NCBI GenBank assembly: GCA_003161255.1
Contig: PMOQ01000106.1
Span: 7,897 to 71,896, forward strand
From: Acidimicrobiaceae bacterium
GTDB lineage: Bacteria; Actinomycetota; Acidimicrobiia; Acidimicrobiales; RAAP-2
Direction of reading: 5' to 3'
Length of the DNA: 64,000 nt
Made by a program: the position numbers and the translations under genes. Below the pieces are notes generated by a model, which saw only the letters and a list, made by a program, of their open reading frames with translations, had not been told where the DNA came from and did no database searches. Shown one piece after another: positions 42,843-52,007 of this stretch (its first letter is position 1; each line of letters opens with the position of its first letter).

Positions 42843-44552
42843 CTACGTCTCGTTCGGTACCGGAGCGGTCGGTGTGGCGCCGGGAGCGCACGCACGAGGG
42901 TCCCAGGGCTGGAGGTTGCTGGATGGCGCGGACGGGGCCGCTATCGCAGAGCTCGCGGGGATCGTTGTCGTCGTCGTGACCGACGCGCTGGCCGGTGGGT
43001 TCACGGCGAACTGGGTCCCGGTGAGCACGGTCACCTCGGCGCCGTTTGTGACCTGGCTCGGGTCGAAGGCCAGGATGACCGAGCCGGACATGGAACGGGC
43101 GACCTTCTGGGCGGCCGCCTCGACGGCGGGGGAGCGGGACCCGTAATAGACCACGGTCTCGGCGATATCGCCGGTGGCCGGCGCATCGCCCAATCCGACC
43201 ATGTTGAAGCCGAGGGCGGCCAGCGCGCTGGAGGTGGCGGTGGCCTGGTTGGTCGCCCCGCTGCCGTTCACAACCGAGACGCTCACCGCCGACGCCGCGG
43301 GCAGGGGATCGCCCGTCATCGGATCGATGTTCGGACCGATTCCGAGGACCCCATCGATTGCCGCCTCGTCCTGGACCTGTGAGGGGAATTCGACCTGGTT
43401 GTAGTTCCCGCCCTGGTAAATGAGGTCTCCCGACGAGCCGCCGTTCGGGTCGGTCACGAGCGCCACGGGCAGCGTGAGCTGGGGGACCGAGTTGATGTTG
43501 GTCGAGTGGAAGTCGAGAACCAGGCTGACCATGTCGCGGACCGACCACGACTGGTCGAAGGTCACGTCACCCTTCACCGAGTTGATGAGGTCCAGGTCGC
43601 TGATGGGGTTGCCGAGCCCGTGGGTTGCCGCCGCCGACGCCAACACCCGGAGGAACTCGTGGTCGCGACGGATGCGGGCGAGGTCGCTCAGCCCCTCCTG
43701 GGGCCAGTAGAAGGCGTCGGCGCTCGCGGTGCCAGGTGCGTCGTATTGGAGGTGGCGGGCCCGGACGACCTCGAGGGCCTGGGTCCCGTTCAGATGCACG
43801 CATGCTGCCGCCCGGACGTTCAGTCCCGACTCCTGGTCGAAGACCGACATCGGGAACGACATGTTGATGCCGTTCAGCGCGTCCACGACGTTCGCGAACT
43901 GGTCGAAGTTGAGCGAGACCGCGTGTTGGATGGGGATCCCGAAATCCTCTTCGATGGCCGCCACCAGCTGGCTCATGCCCTGATAGAGCGCCGCATCGAC
44001 CTTGTTCGGCCCGTCGCTTCGGGCATTCGGGATGAACAGGTCGCGCGGGATCGACAGGAGCGCCAGCCGGTGATGTGCCGGGTCGACGTGGAGGATCATG
44101 ATGACATCGCTGTTGACGCCGTTGACGCCCTGCGAGCACAGGCCGTACGCCGCGTTCTGCACCTTCAACGCGCAGCGCGACGTGGAGCCGGCCATCAAGA
44201 TGTTCTCGGTGCCGGCCTCTTTTCCGGTGGTTAGCGAGTTGCTCAGCCCGCCAACGTTGGTGCGATTGAGATCGTGGGTCAGGTAGTAGACGTAGCCCGC
44301 CCCGCCGACGATCACGATCAACAGCACGACCAGGCTCACCAACAGGGTTCTGCGGAGACGCTGTCCGCGTGTCCTCCGTGCCGCGTGCGTCCCGGCCGCA
44401 TGCCGTCCGGCAGGCCTCCGGCCCCTTGCGCGGGCGGGATCCTGGCCCATCATTTCTCCGAGAGCACGCAGCCCGCCCTCGTTGGGAGAGTTGGCGTTCC
44501 TACCCTGACCTGGGGGGTTCGGAGCGCGCCCTCTCCGGCCGCGTTCGGTCAT
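42843..44552 (-). CDS. LytR-CpsA-Psr (LCP) glycopolymer ligase with LytR_C domain
   Basis: 569 residues from ATG 44552. A cytosolic Arg-rich tail (about 1-65) is followed by one membrane helix (LLVSLVVLLIVIVGGAGYVYYL). The LCP domain follows (SDVIMILHVDPAHHRLALLSIPRDLFIP, NKVDAALYQG, VDALNGINMSFP, LEVVRARHLQYD). A LytR_C domain begins near VSVSVVNGSGATNQATATSSALAALGF, and the end is a Ser/Thr/Pro-rich tail. LCP enzymes move undecaprenyl-linked glycans onto peptidoglycan (arabinogalactan or teichoic acid). It could serve the Wzm/Wzt polymer, though not adjacent to it. Confidence 0.92.
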   Translation of the reverse strand: MTERGRRGRAPNPPGQGRNANSPNEGGLRALGEMMGQDPARARGRRPAGRHAAGTHAARRTRGQRLRRTLLVSLVVLLIVIVGGAGYVYYLTHDLNRTNVGGLSNSLTTGKEAGTENILMAGSTSRCALKVQNAAYGLCSQGVNGVNSDVIMILHVDPAHHRLALLSIPRDLFIPNARSDGPNKVDAALYQGMSQLVAAIEEDFGIPIQHAVSLNFDQFANVVDALNGINMSFPMSVFDQESGLNVRAAACVHLNGTQALEVVRARHLQYDAPGTASADAFYWPQEGLSDLARIRRDHEFLRVLASAAATHGLGNPISDLDLINSVKGDVTFDQSWSVRDMVSLVLDFHSTNINSVPQLTLPVALVTDPNGGSSGDLIYQGGNYNQVEFPSQVQDEAAIDGVLGIGPNIDPMTGDPLPAASAVSVSVVNGSGATNQATATSSALAALGFNMVGLGDAPATGDIAETVVYYGSRSPAVEAAAQKVARSMSGSVILAFDPSQVTNGAEVTVLTGTQFAVNPPASASVTTTTTIPASSAIAAPSAPSSNLQPWDPRACAPGATPTAPVPNET

Positions 44553-44683
44553 GACGGAACGAGCGTAACAATCGGCACCGCGAAAGTGGGTTCTCCCCTT
44601 CCTCGTCCGAGCGTGGTGGTGTCGTGAGGACCCCGCGTCGCAGCGCCCTGACCAGGGCCGCTCGGATCGGGCATTGTGGAGCG

Positions 44684-45256
44684 ATGAACCGCGACCCGAA
44701 GCGGTGGGACGTGCCAAAGCCTCGGCTCGTGCTGGTCACCGGGCTCCCGGGCACCGGGAAATCGACGGTGGCCGAAGCCATTGCCGACCGGATCGGGGCT
44801 CCGGTGCTCGCCCACGATTGGGCCATGAGCGCCCTCCGTCCGTACCCAGAGGTGCAGTCGGCGCTCGATCGCATGCCCATGGGGCACCGCGCCGTCGGGT
44901 GGTCGACCCTGCATGCCCTGGCCCGATCGCAGCTCCGAGCCGGTCGATCGGTGATTCTCGACGGCGTGGCCCGGGCCGACGAGCTCCGCACGTGCCGAGA
45001 GATCGCACACGACGAGGACGCCTCGATGGTGGTGATCGCGACGCAGTGCTCCGATCCGTCCGTGCACCGCTCTCGGGTGGAGGGACGACAACGGCTCATA
45101 CCCAACTGGCACGAGCTCGACTGGGTTGGCGTCGTGCCGTCGCGGGCCACCTGGGAGTCTCCCGACGATGCCGACCTTTCGCTCGACGCGGCGAGCGACT
45201 GGAACGACAACCTCGCGCTATTGAACAACCTGTTCGCCGACGGGGAGGGTAAGTGA
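44684..45256 (+). CDS. P-loop kinase (AAA_33/zeta-toxin-like fold)
   Basis: 190 residues from ATG 44684; the track adds 20 upstream residues. Walker A VTGLPGTGKSTVAEAIADRI, then APVLAHDWAMSAL, and lid-like RSRVEGRQRLIPNW. These small kinases phosphorylate nucleosides, sugars or antibiotics. The substrate cannot be assigned. It is divergent from the LCP gene. Confidence 0.78.
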   Translation: MNRDPKRWDVPKPRLVLVTGLPGTGKSTVAEAIADRIGAPVLAHDWAMSALRPYPEVQSALDRMPMGHRAVGWSTLHALARSQLRAGRSVILDGVARADELRTCREIAHDEDASMVVIATQCSDPSVHRSRVEGRQRLIPNWHELDWVGVVPSRATWESPDDADLSLDAASDWNDNLALLNNLFADGEGK

Positions 45257-45265
45257 CGCCTGCCG

Positions 45266-45784
45266 CTACCAGCCCACCCTCCCGTCGAGAAGCTCGCGGA
45301 GCAGGTCGGCGTGGCCGTTGTGGCGCGCGTACTCCTCGATCATGTGCACGTAGATCCAGCGGAGCGACACCTCTTGCCCATTCTTCAGACCGGTGTCATC
45401 CAGGTCGCGTCCAGCCGCGGCGGCCCGGCTCTCTTCGCAGGCGGTCTCCCATGCGGTGAGGTCCGCCACCCATTCGGCGTCGTCGAGCGGGGCGATCTCC
45501 TTGTCTTCAACGTCATCATCGGCCCAGATGTAGCCCAGGTCGGGCTGGCGAAGGAAGACCCGTTGGAACCACCCCTGCTCGACCTCGGCCATGTGGCGGA
45601 TCAGTCCGTGCAACGACAAGAGGGACGTCGGCACGGCGCGGCGCTTCAGCACCTCCTCTTCCAGACCCTCGCACTTGAGCAGCAGTGTGGTGCGGTGCCA
45701 ATCGAGCCAGTTCTCCAGCATCTCGCGTTCGCCCCCGATGAACGGGGGCTCGCTCCGTCGTGGATCGACCAGCTCTCCGACCAT
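45266..45784 (-). CDS. DinB-like (DUF664) four-helix protein
   Basis: 172 residues from ATG 45784, with GGAGG eight bases upstream; the track's ATG at 45799 lies 15 bases earlier. Helical with a DinB metal-site pattern: LLSLHGLIRHMAEVEQGWFQRVF (first His), and SLRWIYVHMIEEYARHNGHADLLRE with HxxxE..RHNGH near the C-terminus. DUF664/DinB proteins of actinobacteria include mycothiol-dependent transferases; here this is a family-level guess. Confidence 0.82.
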   Translation of the reverse strand: MVGELVDPRRSEPPFIGGEREMLENWLDWHRTTLLLKCEGLEEEVLKRRAVPTSLLSLHGLIRHMAEVEQGWFQRVFLRQPDLGYIWADDDVEDKEIAPLDDAEWVADLTAWETACEESRAAAAGRDLDDTGLKNGQEVSLRWIYVHMIEEYARHNGHADLLRELLDGRVGW

Positions 45785-45912
45785 CGTTGGAACCTCCATC
45801 CCTCGAGAGACCTCAGTCTGCCCCCTGAGATGTGATCGCCCGGCCGATGCGTTGACGTCCCGTCGCCCCCTCCACCCGGGTGACCGGCCCGGCTTGCTCC
45901 TACGATGCCGGT

Positions 45913-47862
45913 GTGGCGGACCCGACCGAGCGTCCGAGAGCCGCAGGACGATCCGTCTTGAGCGTGCTCATCGGGCGACCCCTGCGGACCAGCGAGACGG
46001 CCAAGGAGCACATCACCCCGGTCGAGGGGCTGTCGGCGCTCTCACTCGATGCCTTGACCTCGGTCGCCTACGGCCCCGAGGCGATCATCGTGGTGCTGGC
46101 GGTCGCCGGCGCGGGGGCGTTGCACGTGATCTTGCCGATCACGATCGCGATCGTGGTTCTGCTGGCCATCCTGGTCTTCTCGTACCGACAGGTGATCGAC
46201 GCCTATCCGGGTGGAGGCGGCGCCTACGCGGTGTCACGGGCCAACCTCGGCCACGGGGCGAGCCTGGTCGCCGGCGCATCGCTGATCGTCGACTACACGC
46301 TGACCGTCGCCGTCTCGATCGCCGCCGGAGTCGGGGCTCTGGTGTCGGCGTTCCCCAGCATCTCGTCGGCGACCGTCCCGATCTGCCTCGGGATCCTCGC
46401 CTTCATCACCGTGCTCAACCTGCGCGGCCTCGGGGAGACGGCCCGGGCGTTCCTCCTCCCGACGATGGTGTTCATCGTCGGCCTGCTCGCGATCATCGCG
46501 GTTGGCCTGATCCACCCGCTGGCCGTGCACGTCCGCCAGCCGGGCCGCTCCCTGCTGGCCACCCATGGGCTCCAGACCGTCGGCGTCCTGCTCGTGCTGA
46601 AGGCCTTTTCCGCCGGGTGCAGCGCGCTCACCGGGGTCGAGGCGATCGCGAACGGGGTCCCGCTGTTCAAGGAGCCCCGGGTGGTCCGGGCCAAGCGCAC
46701 CGAGGTGATGCTCGGGGGGATCCTCGGGGTGATGCTGGTCGGACTGGCCGTGCTGGCCCGGCGCTGGCACATCGGCCCGCGGAGCAATCAGACCGTGCTC
46801 AGCCAGATCATGGGCATGGCCGTCGGCCGCCACTGGGCCTACTACGTCGTGTCGCTGACCATCACGGTCGTGCTGGCGCTGGCCGCCAACACCTCGTTCG
46901 GGGGCCTCCCGATACTGGCCAGCCTGCTCGCGCGGGACAACTACCTGCCCCACCTGTTCGCTCTGCGCGGCGACCGCCAGGTGTTCGCGAACGGCATCGT
47001 GGTGCTGGCCGGGCTCTCGGCGGCACTGCTCATCGCGGTCGGCGGCAACACCAACGAGCTGATCCCGCTGTTCGCGATCGGGGTGTTCACCGGGTTCACC
47101 CTCTCCCAGTCCGGGTTGGTCGTCCATTGGTGGCGGCAACGACCCGCCGGGTGGCACTACCGGGCCGCCGTGAACGGCTTCGGCGCGCTGACCACCGCGC
47201 TCGCGACGGTGATCTTCCTCATCTCGAAGTTCGTCGACGGGGCGTGGGTGGTCGTCGTGGCCGTGCCCACCTTCGTGCTCCTCTTCTGGCGCATCCACAT
47301 CTATTACGACCGGGCAGGGTTGCAACTCGGCGTGGGCAGTGTGCCCGGCAAGCCGGAGCGAAAGCCGACCCTCGTCATCGTGCCGATCTCGAGCGTCTCG
47401 TTCCTCACCGAGTGCGCCATCTCCGAGGCCCTCTCACTCGGTGACGAGGTGGTGGCGATCTCGGTCGTCATCGATGGCGGCGACGACGGGGAACGCGCCG
47501 CGCAACGGCTGCACGATCAGTGGGGGGAGTGGGACCCCGGCGTCCCGCTGCGGGTTCTGCACACCGAGTACTCGTCGGTGGTCGACCCGATCGTCGCCTT
47601 CATCGACCATGCCCGTGAGGAGAGCGACCAGCAGATCGTCGTGCTCATCCCGGTGGTGGCGCCCGAGCACCTCCGCCACCGTCTGTTGCACAACCAGATC
47701 GATGTGGTCCTGTCGGCGGCGCTCCGGACGCGGACCGACGTGGTGGTGGCCCGGGTCAGGATGCCCATCCGGCCTCCCGCGGCTGACGACGGCCCAAACG
47801 ACGTCGGCTCGGTGCGGGCAACCGGTGAAGCCGGCTCGGGTGGCGACGGCTCGGGGTCGTAG
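45913..47862 (+). CDS. kimA: KimA-type high-affinity K+ importer (APC superfamily)
   Basis: 649 residues from GTG 45913. The N-terminal IGRPLRTSETAKEHITPVEGLSALSLDALTSVAYGPEAI, YPGGGGAYAVSRANLG, KAFSAGCSALTGVEAIANGVP and LAANTSFGGLPILASLLARDNYLPHLFALRGDR all match Bacillus KimA landmarks. About 12 membrane helices are followed by a cytosolic C-terminal domain (about 470-649, TLVIVPISSVSFLTECAISEALSLGDEVVAISV) like the USP-like domain that binds c-di-AMP in KimA. Proton-coupled K+ uptake is the family role. It leads a cluster with a membrane protein and PPK2. Confidence 0.85.
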   Translation: MADPTERPRAAGRSVLSVLIGRPLRTSETAKEHITPVEGLSALSLDALTSVAYGPEAIIVVLAVAGAGALHVILPITIAIVVLLAILVFSYRQVIDAYPGGGGAYAVSRANLGHGASLVAGASLIVDYTLTVAVSIAAGVGALVSAFPSISSATVPICLGILAFITVLNLRGLGETARAFLLPTMVFIVGLLAIIAVGLIHPLAVHVRQPGRSLLATHGLQTVGVLLVLKAFSAGCSALTGVEAIANGVPLFKEPRVVRAKRTEVMLGGILGVMLVGLAVLARRWHIGPRSNQTVLSQIMGMAVGRHWAYYVVSLTITVVLALAANTSFGGLPILASLLARDNYLPHLFALRGDRQVFANGIVVLAGLSAALLIAVGGNTNELIPLFAIGVFTGFTLSQSGLVVHWWRQRPAGWHYRAAVNGFGALTTALATVIFLISKFVDGAWVVVVAVPTFVLLFWRIHIYYDRAGLQLGVGSVPGKPERKPTLVIVPISSVSFLTECAISEALSLGDEVVAISVVIDGGDDGERAAQRLHDQWGEWDPGVPLRVLHTEYSSVVDPIVAFIDHAREESDQQIVVLIPVVAPEHLRHRLLHNQIDVVLSAALRTRTDVVVARVRMPIRPPAADDGPNDVGSVRATGEAGSGGDGSGS

Positions 47863-47979
47863 CCGTCGGGTGCCACGCCGGTCGGAGACTCCCCTCACTA
47901 ACCTTCGGCGCGCCAGCACGACCACTGCCCGGCGTCCTCCTGGACGCCCGCCAGTCAGGTCCCGAACCGAGGAGCGGCC

Positions 47980-48435
47980 ATGTCGCAGTACGTCCACACA
48001 CCCCATCCCCACACGCTCGAGCGCCTGGAGCATAAGGACCGGCCGGTCAAGACGAAGGACGTCTACTCAGAGAAGGCCACGACGAGGTTCAACGCGTGGC
48101 TGGCCGTCAAGATCACCGACGGCGTCGGGACCATGTGGTGCGCGTACGTGTTCGCGGCCATCGCGTTGGTCGGCCTTCCGGCGGCACTCAAGCCTGGCGG
48201 GGAGGGGATCATCGCCTGGATTGCGCAGACGTTCCTCCAGCTGGTTCTCTTGTCGATCATCATCGTCGGACAGAACATCGCCGCCGCGTCCTCGGACAAG
48301 CGGGCCGAGAACACCTTCAAGGACGCGGAGGCGATCCTGAGCGAAGCCATGGAGATCCAGAAGCACCTGCAGGCTCAGGACGAGGAGCTGATGGCCCTCT
48401 TGAAGGACGCCATGGCCAAGCTCCCGGCGGCGTAG
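47980..48435 (+). CDS. Small two-helix membrane protein (DUF1003-like)
   Basis: 151 residues. A soluble His-rich N-terminus (YVHTPHPHTLERLEH) is followed by two membrane helices around residues 45-95 (MWCAYVFAAIALVGLPAAL and FLQLVLLSIIIVGQNIAAA). A charged coiled-coil tail follows (DKRAENTFKDAEAILSEAMEIQKHLQAQDEELMALL). The helix pair and IIVGQNIAAASSDKRAE resemble DUF1003 or low-affinity iron-permease-like proteins. Lies between kimA and ppk2 on the same strand. Function unknown. Confidence 0.7.
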   Translation: MSQYVHTPHPHTLERLEHKDRPVKTKDVYSEKATTRFNAWLAVKITDGVGTMWCAYVFAAIALVGLPAALKPGGEGIIAWIAQTFLQLVLLSIIIVGQNIAAASSDKRAENTFKDAEAILSEAMEIQKHLQAQDEELMALLKDAMAKLPAA

Positions 48436-48442
48436 GACTTCG

Positions 48443-49240
48443 ATGGGGACGAACCTGCGTGGGGAATGGTCGGTCGCCCCGCTGGCCAAGGAAACCCTGG
48501 CGCGTCGGAACCCCGACTCGCTCGAGCACGCCCCGGGCGACAGGGCGGCCACCGAGGCGGCGATGGCGGAGCTGCAAGCTCCGTTGCTCGACCTCCAGAG
48601 GCGCCTGTGGGCGGAGGGCCGGCGTTCGCTGCTGGTCGTCCTCCAGGGCATCGACACCTCGGGCAAGGACGGCACCATCTCCCGGGTGTTCCGCGGCCTC
48701 AACCCACTGGGGATGCGGGTGGTCTCGTTCAGGGAGCCGAGCCGGGAGGAGCTGGCCCACGACTTCCTCTGGCGTGTCCACCCGCACAGCCCGGCCGTCG
48801 GTGAGATCGCGATCTTCAATCGGTCCCACTACGAGGACGTGCTGACCGTCCGTGTCCACGGCAGCGTGCCACCGGAGGTCTGGCAGCCCCGCTACGCGCA
48901 CATCAACGCATTCGAGTCGGTGATGCACGACGCGGGCACGACCATCGTGAAGGTGTTCTTGCACATCTCGAAGACCGAGCAGCGCAAGCGCCTCGACCAG
49001 CGGCTGGCCGACCCCGAGAAGGCCTGGAAGGTCGCCGAGTCCGACTTCGCCGACCGCGAGCTTTGGCAGGACTACGTCGGGGCGTTCGACGAGATGTTCG
49101 AGAAGACCTCGACCGACATCGCCCCGTGGTACGTGGTCCCGGCCGACCACAAGTGGTACCGGAGCTGGGCAGTATCGAACCTGCTCCTCGAAACGCTCGA
49201 GGAGATGGACCCCCAAGCGGCCCGCGGTCCTCAGCCCTGA
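48443..49240 (+). CDS. ppk2: Polyphosphate kinase 2 family protein
   Basis: 265 residues, starting 7 bases after the membrane protein stop. P-loop VVLQGIDTSGKDGTIS, lid-region IAIFNRSHYEDVLTVRVHG, and YVVPADHKWYRSWAVSNLLLETLEEMDP are signatures of class I PPK2 enzymes. These transfer phosphate between polyphosphate and nucleotides. Cytosolic. The link with a K+ importer suggests joint ion/polyphosphate homeostasis, as inference. Confidence 0.92.
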   Translation: MGTNLRGEWSVAPLAKETLARRNPDSLEHAPGDRAATEAAMAELQAPLLDLQRRLWAEGRRSLLVVLQGIDTSGKDGTISRVFRGLNPLGMRVVSFREPSREELAHDFLWRVHPHSPAVGEIAIFNRSHYEDVLTVRVHGSVPPEVWQPRYAHINAFESVMHDAGTTIVKVFLHISKTEQRKRLDQRLADPEKAWKVAESDFADRELWQDYVGAFDEMFEKTSTDIAPWYVVPADHKWYRSWAVSNLLLETLEEMDPQAARGPQP

Positions 49241-49352
49241 TGCGTCTTCGGCCGGCCTCGATCGCTGTGTCGGCGAAATATCCAAAATCCTGTCGATCGA
49301 GCCAATCTCGTTCGTCGTCCCTGTGACACCGAAACCTTGAGGGAGGACCGAA

Positions 49353-49700
49353 ATGCGCTACATCATGTTGATCTGCAACGACGAGGTGGCCTGGGAGAAG
49401 ACGCCCGACGACGTCAAAGCGGCCAACTCCGCAGAGTACGAGACGTTCATGGGCGAGATGGGGGGACGCAACGTGCTCCAGGGCGGGGAGCGCCTGCGGC
49501 CGGTCGCCGATGCGACGACCGTTCGTGTGCGTGACGGCAAGGTCGTGACGGTTGATGGGCCCTTCGCGGAAACGAAAGAGCAGATCGGGGGCTACTTTGT
49601 CGTCGACTGCAAGGATCTGGACGAGGCGATCGAGATCGCCGGAAAGATCCCCGGAGCTCGCGATGGCTCGATCGAAGTGAGGCCGATCTGGGAGATGTAA
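49353..49700 (+). CDS. YCII/DGPF-domain protein partnering the ECF sigma factor
   Basis: 115 residues, with GAGGGAGG upstream of ATG. MRYIMLICNDEVAWEK opens the YCII-like ferredoxin fold. The DGPF motif is in VVTVDGPFAETKEQIGGYFVVDCKDLDEAIE, and IEVRPIWEM is the usual family C-terminus. DGPF proteins are encoded next to, and functionally linked to, ECF42 sigma factors. The sigma frame begins at or before this gene's stop. Confidence 0.93.
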   Translation: MRYIMLICNDEVAWEKTPDDVKAANSAEYETFMGEMGGRNVLQGGERLRPVADATTVRVRDGKVVTVDGPFAETKEQIGGYFVVDCKDLDEAIEIAGKIPGARDGSIEVRPIWEM

Positions 49701-49753
49701 GACCCGGGGTCGAAGCCGCTGTCGGGGCGGCGTTCCGAGACGAGTGGGGGCGG

Positions 49754-50950
49754 GTGGTCGCCACTCTGATCGGCGTGACGCGCGACTGGGACCTGGCCGA
49801 GGAGTGCGCGCAGGACGCCTTCGTGAAAGCTCTCGAGCATTGGGGCCGCGAAGGTGTCCCGCGCAACCCCGGCGCGTGGCTGACCACCACCGCCCGCAAC
49901 CGCGCGATCGACCAGCTCCGCCGCGCCGCGGCTGGCGCGACGAAGGAGCGAGAGGCGACCGAGGGGACACTCGCCGCGATGGAACAGGCCGAACCCACGT
50001 CGCCAATCGACGGCGCTCCGATCGGGGACGACCGCCTGCGGCTGATGTACACCTGCTGCCACCCCGCGCTATCCGTGGAAGCCCAGGTGGCGCTGACCCT
50101 GCGGACCCTGGCCGGCCTGACGACCGGCGAGATCGCGCGAGCGTTCCTGGTTCCGGAGGCGGCGATGGCCCAGCGCCTGGTCCGGGCAAAGCGAAAGATC
50201 CGCGAAGCCGGCATCCCGTACCGGGTGCCTCCGTCCGATGCGCTCGCGGAGCGGACCTCGGCGGTGCTCGGGGTGCTGTACCTCTTGTTCAACGAGGGGT
50301 ATTCGGCCAGCTCGGGCGCCCTTGTCCGCCACGACCTGTGCGACGAGGCGATCCGCCTGGGCCGCCTTCTCGTGCAGCTGACCAACGGGGAGCGAGAGGC
50401 CGTCGGGCTGCTGTCCCTCATGCTCCTCCAGCACTCCCGTCGGGCCACCCGGCTGGACGCGGCCGGCGCGCTCGTTCTGCTGGAGGACCAGGACCGCACG
50501 GCCTGGGACCGCTTCGCGATCGCCGAGGGTCTCGGCCTCGTCCAGTCGTTCCCCGCTCGAGAGCCCGCCGGTCCCTACGAGCTCCAGGCGGCCATTGCGG
50601 CGTGCCACGCTGGGGCGAGGACCGCCGAGGCAACCGACTGGCCGAGGATCGCCGGCCTCTACGGCGAGCTGGCCCGGGTGGTCCCCTCCCCGGTGGTCGA
50701 GCTCAACCGGGCGGTGGCGGTGGCCATGGCCGACGGACCCGCCGTCGGGCTCCGCCTGGTCGAACGGCTCCAAGAGACGGGGGCGCTCGCCGGCTACCAC
50801 CTGCTCCCGGCGACCCGGGCCGACCTCCTCCGTCGGCTCGACCGGCGGGAAGAGGCGGCGGAGGCGTATCGAGAGGCGCTGGCCCTTGCACCGACCCCCG
50901 CCGAGCGTGACTTCCTGACGGCCCGGCTCGATCAGAGCCTGGCCGGGTAG
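49754..50950 (+). CDS. ECF42-type RNA polymerase sigma factor with C-terminal TPR-like extension
   Basis: At least 398 residues from the GTG at 49754. Sigma region 2 is DWDLAEECAQDAFVKALEHWGREGVPRNPGAWL and region 4 is LTLRTLAGLTTGEIARAFLVPEAAMAQRLVRAKRKI. A long helical C-terminal extension follows (VLGVLYLLFNEGYSAS..., AEAYREALALAPTPAERDFL, TPR-like), as in ECF42 proteins. The same frame continues upstream with GVEAAVGAAFRDEWGRVVATLIG, which belongs to the family's conserved N-terminus, yet no ATG, GTG or TTG is available there. The real start may be CTG 49688, overlapping the DGPF gene. No anti-sigma gene. Confidence 0.9.
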   Translation: MVATLIGVTRDWDLAEECAQDAFVKALEHWGREGVPRNPGAWLTTTARNRAIDQLRRAAAGATKEREATEGTLAAMEQAEPTSPIDGAPIGDDRLRLMYTCCHPALSVEAQVALTLRTLAGLTTGEIARAFLVPEAAMAQRLVRAKRKIREAGIPYRVPPSDALAERTSAVLGVLYLLFNEGYSASSGALVRHDLCDEAIRLGRLLVQLTNGEREAVGLLSLMLLQHSRRATRLDAAGALVLLEDQDRTAWDRFAIAEGLGLVQSFPAREPAGPYELQAAIAACHAGARTAEATDWPRIAGLYGELARVVPSPVVELNRAVAVAMADGPAVGLRLVERLQETGALAGYHLLPATRADLLRRLDRREEAAEAYREALALAPTPAERDFLTARLDQSLAG

Positions 50951-51233
50951 GCCGGCCGGGTCCGGTCAGCCGTGCCTATGAAGGGTGCCTAGGCGTGACC
51001 GGGTCTCGAGGCCCGACGGGATGCCGGAGCTGGCGCGTCGGGTCCCATTTGTGTCGCTACGTGCGTTACGGGGAACGGCCGCGCAGGGTTCACTGTTTTT
51101 CGGAATTTCGCGGCGAAACGCGCCGCATCGCGCCGTATCGCTCCGAGCGAATCGACCGATCGTTGCGAACGATGACGCGACGCACCTGACACTCGGTAGA
51201 GCGTTCGAGACCGGAGCGAATCGCCCCGCTCGG

Positions 51234-52007
51234 TTACCGGAGCGTCGACAGCCCTCCGTCGACCGCGATGACCTGGCCGGTGAGATAGCTGGCCTCGTCG
51301 GACAACAAGAACACCACCGGGGCGGCGACCTCCCATGCCGTTCCCTGCCGACCGAGGGGGACGTTCGTCCTCTCCCGGCTCGGCCGCCCCTCCGACGCCC
51401 GGCGGCCGAGCGGCGTGTCGATGAGCCCGGGGGCGATGACGTTGGCCCGGACGCCCTGGCGTGACCCCTCGAGTGCGACGTGGCGGCACAGCCCGGCGAT
51501 GGCCGCCTTCGAGCTGTCGTAGGCAGGGATCGAGCTACCCGGCTTCAGGCCGGCCACGGACGAGATGAACACGATCGAGCCGTCGCTCATGTGGGGCAGC
51601 GCTGCCTTGGCCAACAAGAAGTGCGAGCGGACGTTCACCGAGAACACCAGGTCCCACTGATCGGCCGAGGTCCCCGCAAGCCGCCCGCCCGCGCCGATCC
51701 CGATGTTGAGAACCAGCCCGTCGAGCCCGCCCATCTGGCTCACCGCGCTGCCGACGATGGTCTCGCACGCCGCCTCGTCGGTCACGTCCCCGATCAGCAC
51801 CCCCGCCGTGGCCCCCTCGTCCTCGACGAGGCGCGCCGTCTCGCGGACCGACGACTCGTCGCGGTCCGCCAACGCGAGGGTCGCCCCGGCACGCGCCGCG
51901 AGCACCGAGATCGCTCTTCCGTTTCCGGGCGGCGCCTCGGGGTCTTCCGAGCGCTGCGTCCCAGCGCCGACCACCAGGACGCGCCGACCGTCCAGCCGTG
52001 CGCTCAC
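51234..52007 (-). CDS. Short-chain dehydrogenase/reductase
   Basis: 257 residues from GTG 52007, overlapping the CMD-family gene by four bases (GTGA). The glycine motif is unusual: VLVVGAGTQRSEDPEAPPGNGRAISVLAARAG, with an insertion between the first glycines and the GNGRAI helix, a variant seen in some actinobacterial SDRs. Downstream features are normal: LNIGIGAGG, FISSVAGLKPGSSIPAYDSSKAA with Ser, Tyr and Lys, and the C-terminal SYLTGQVIAVDGGLS. Oxidoreductase on an unknown alcohol or ketone, with the CMD and SRPBCC neighbours. Confidence 0.88.
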   Translation of the reverse strand: MSARLDGRRVLVVGAGTQRSEDPEAPPGNGRAISVLAARAGATLALADRDESSVRETARLVEDEGATAGVLIGDVTDEAACETIVGSAVSQMGGLDGLVLNIGIGAGGRLAGTSADQWDLVFSVNVRSHFLLAKAALPHMSDGSIVFISSVAGLKPGSSIPAYDSSKAAIAGLCRHVALEGSRQGVRANVIAPGLIDTPLGRRASEGRPSRERTNVPLGRQGTAWEVAAPVVFLLSDEASYLTGQVIAVDGGLSTLR

